DNA of 25,438 nucleotides from Gammaproteobacteria bacterium (GTDB taxonomy: Bacteria > Pseudomonadota > Gammaproteobacteria > UBA4575): the NCBI GenBank assembly GCA_027297825.1, contig JAPUHH010000121.1, positions 1-25,438 of the forward strand. The letters run 5' to 3'. The position numbers and the translations under genes are program-made. The notes under the pieces are model-generated. The model was not told the DNA's origin. It did no database searches and saw only the letters and a program-made list of their open reading frames with translations. Below, in pieces: positions 24,574 through 25,438 of the stretch (position 1 is its first letter; every line of letters begins with the position of its first letter).

Positions 24574-25438
24574 TCATTCATATCTTAGGGCTTCTGCAGG
24601 CTCTGTGCGCGAAGCTTTCCAGGCAGGGTAAATAGTTGCCAGGACCGTAAAAATAAAGGCCATTAAGCAAACCGTAATTACATCACTAGAGATTATATGA
24701 GATGGAAAATCACTAATTGGATAAACGTCAGAAGATAAAAATTGAATCCCAAAAAGGTTTTCGATGCCACCGACAATATTACCTACATTTGAACCCAATA
24801 GAATTCCACCCATTGCACCTAATAAGGTGCCTACTAATCCAATAATAGTGCCTTGCACAATAAATATTCCCATAATGTTTTTCGGTGTTACGCCAAGGGT
24901 GCGCAGGATTGCAATATCACTTTGCTTCTCAGTAACCACCATCACTAACATGGAAACAATATTAAACGCAGCCACTAAGACAATTAAAAACATTATGATA
25001 AACATCATGGTTTTTTCCATTTTCAAAGCTCGGAAAAAATTTCGATTATGATGTGTCCAATTCGTTACCCAATAATTACCGCCAAGTTCTTTACGAAGAT
25101 CTTGAGTAATATTTTCCACATCAAATAAGTCTTCAAGTTTGAGACGCAACCCGGTGACCGAATCACCTAAACGAAAAAGACGTTTTGCATCTTCGATATG
25201 GATGGCAGCCGTATTCCGATCATATTGTGGCATGCCTACTGAAAAAACCCCTGCCACGGTAAAACGCTTAAACCTTGGTAGTATTCCCGCCGGGGTCACA
25301 GTGGCTTCTGGAGTAATTACCGTGATTTTCTCGCCTATTTCTACACCTAAATAATTCGCTAGGTCTATGCCTAACAGAATACCAAATTCATTAGGCCTAA
25401 GGATGTCCATACGCACATCAATAAGGTGCTCACTGATA
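24574..25438 (-). CDS. lolC: LolC/LolE-family permease, 5' end cut by the window edge
   Basis: Membrane subunit of the lipoprotein-releasing complex. The open frame runs to the window edge (ISEHLIDVRMDILRPNEFGI...), so the first helix and part of the periplasmic domain are missing. What is present is the end of the periplasmic domain (GILLGIDLANYLGVEIGEKI, FTVAGVFSVGMPQYD), three C-terminal helices, the FtsX-like motif TEKQSDIAILRTLGVTPKNI, and the ending YPAWKASRTEPAEALRYE. About 288 residues of an expected 410-415 are visible. LolC and LolE are hard to tell apart from this part, but the position before lolD favours LolC or the fused-role LolF type. No lolE follows lolD. Confidence 0.9.
   Translation of the reverse strand, partial: ISEHLIDVRMDILRPNEFGILLGIDLANYLGVEIGEKITVITPEATVTPAGILPRFKRFTVAGVFSVGMPQYDRNTAAIHIEDAKRLFRLGDSVTGLRLKLEDLFDVENITQDLRKELGGNYWVTNWTHHNRNFFRALKMEKTMMFIIMFLIVLVAAFNIVSMLVMVVTEKQSDIAILRTLGVTPKNIMGIFIVQGTIIGLVGTLLGAMGGILLGSNVGNIVGGIENLFGIQFLSSDVYPISDFPSHIISSDVITVCLMAFIFTVLATIYPAWKASRTEPAEALRYE

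Noticed and set aside
1..25438. Mobile elements, CRISPR arrays, tRNA or rRNA genes, toxin-antitoxin or defence genes
   Set aside because: Reading both strands showed no transposase, integrase, spaced direct repeats, cloverleaf-like sequence or defence-type motifs.

Overview
The window looks like a chromosomal segment of an A+T-rich (roughly 60% A+T by eye) Gram-negative gammaproteobacterium. The evidence is the syntenic block comEC, exbB, exbD, msbA, lpxK, ycaR (Trm112-like), kdsB, with DUF2062 and lolCD next to it, which is an order I associate with Pseudomonas and other gammaproteobacteria. The PurB and LpxK sequences and an outer-membrane FadL fit the same group. No species can be named. 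I see no phage, IS, CRISPR array, tRNA or rRNA. No gene-free stretch exceeds 300 bp; the longest (13178-13471) holds two hairpins and possible promoters.

Layout. 156-4011 (+): a FadL-family porin, then a 759-aa exported protein with eight CXXCH haem motifs, a HEAT-like segment and TPRs. 4113-7203 (-): a membrane GGDEF-EAL protein split by an in-frame TAA, then fumC. 7366-8733 (+): purB, divergent from fumC. 8754-13177 (-): a Gld-type ABC operon (ATPase, permease, GldG-like, DUF4340) tied by 4-nt overlaps; the permease carries a 1-nt frameshift. 13472-14841 (+): a degenerate PLD-like DUF7931 protein overlapping a small secretin-like exported protein. 14856-20266 (-): an envelope operon exbB-exbD-msbA-lpxK-ycaR-kdsB with a Nudix hydrolase (nudF-like) last. 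20304-22606 (-): comEC with two frameshifts. 22615-23793 (+): DUF2062 and an unrecognised membrane protein. 23875-25438 (-): lolD and the 3' part of lolC/E, cut by the window edge.

How it works together: most of the right half builds the outer membrane. MsbA flips lipid A-core, LpxK adds the 4'-phosphate, KdsB activates KDO, and LolCD releases lipoproteins. The left half is central metabolism (FumC, PurB), haem-based electron transfer and c-di-GMP signalling.

The most notable pattern is that three genes (GGDEF-EAL, ABC permease, comEC) are broken by four small lesions whose reading frames can be reconstructed exactly. The essential genes are all intact. This suggests either recent gene decay or homopolymer errors in the assembly. 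The least characterised modules are the octahaem-HEAT-TPR protein, the Gld-type ABC operon, and the DUF7931/mini-secretin pair.
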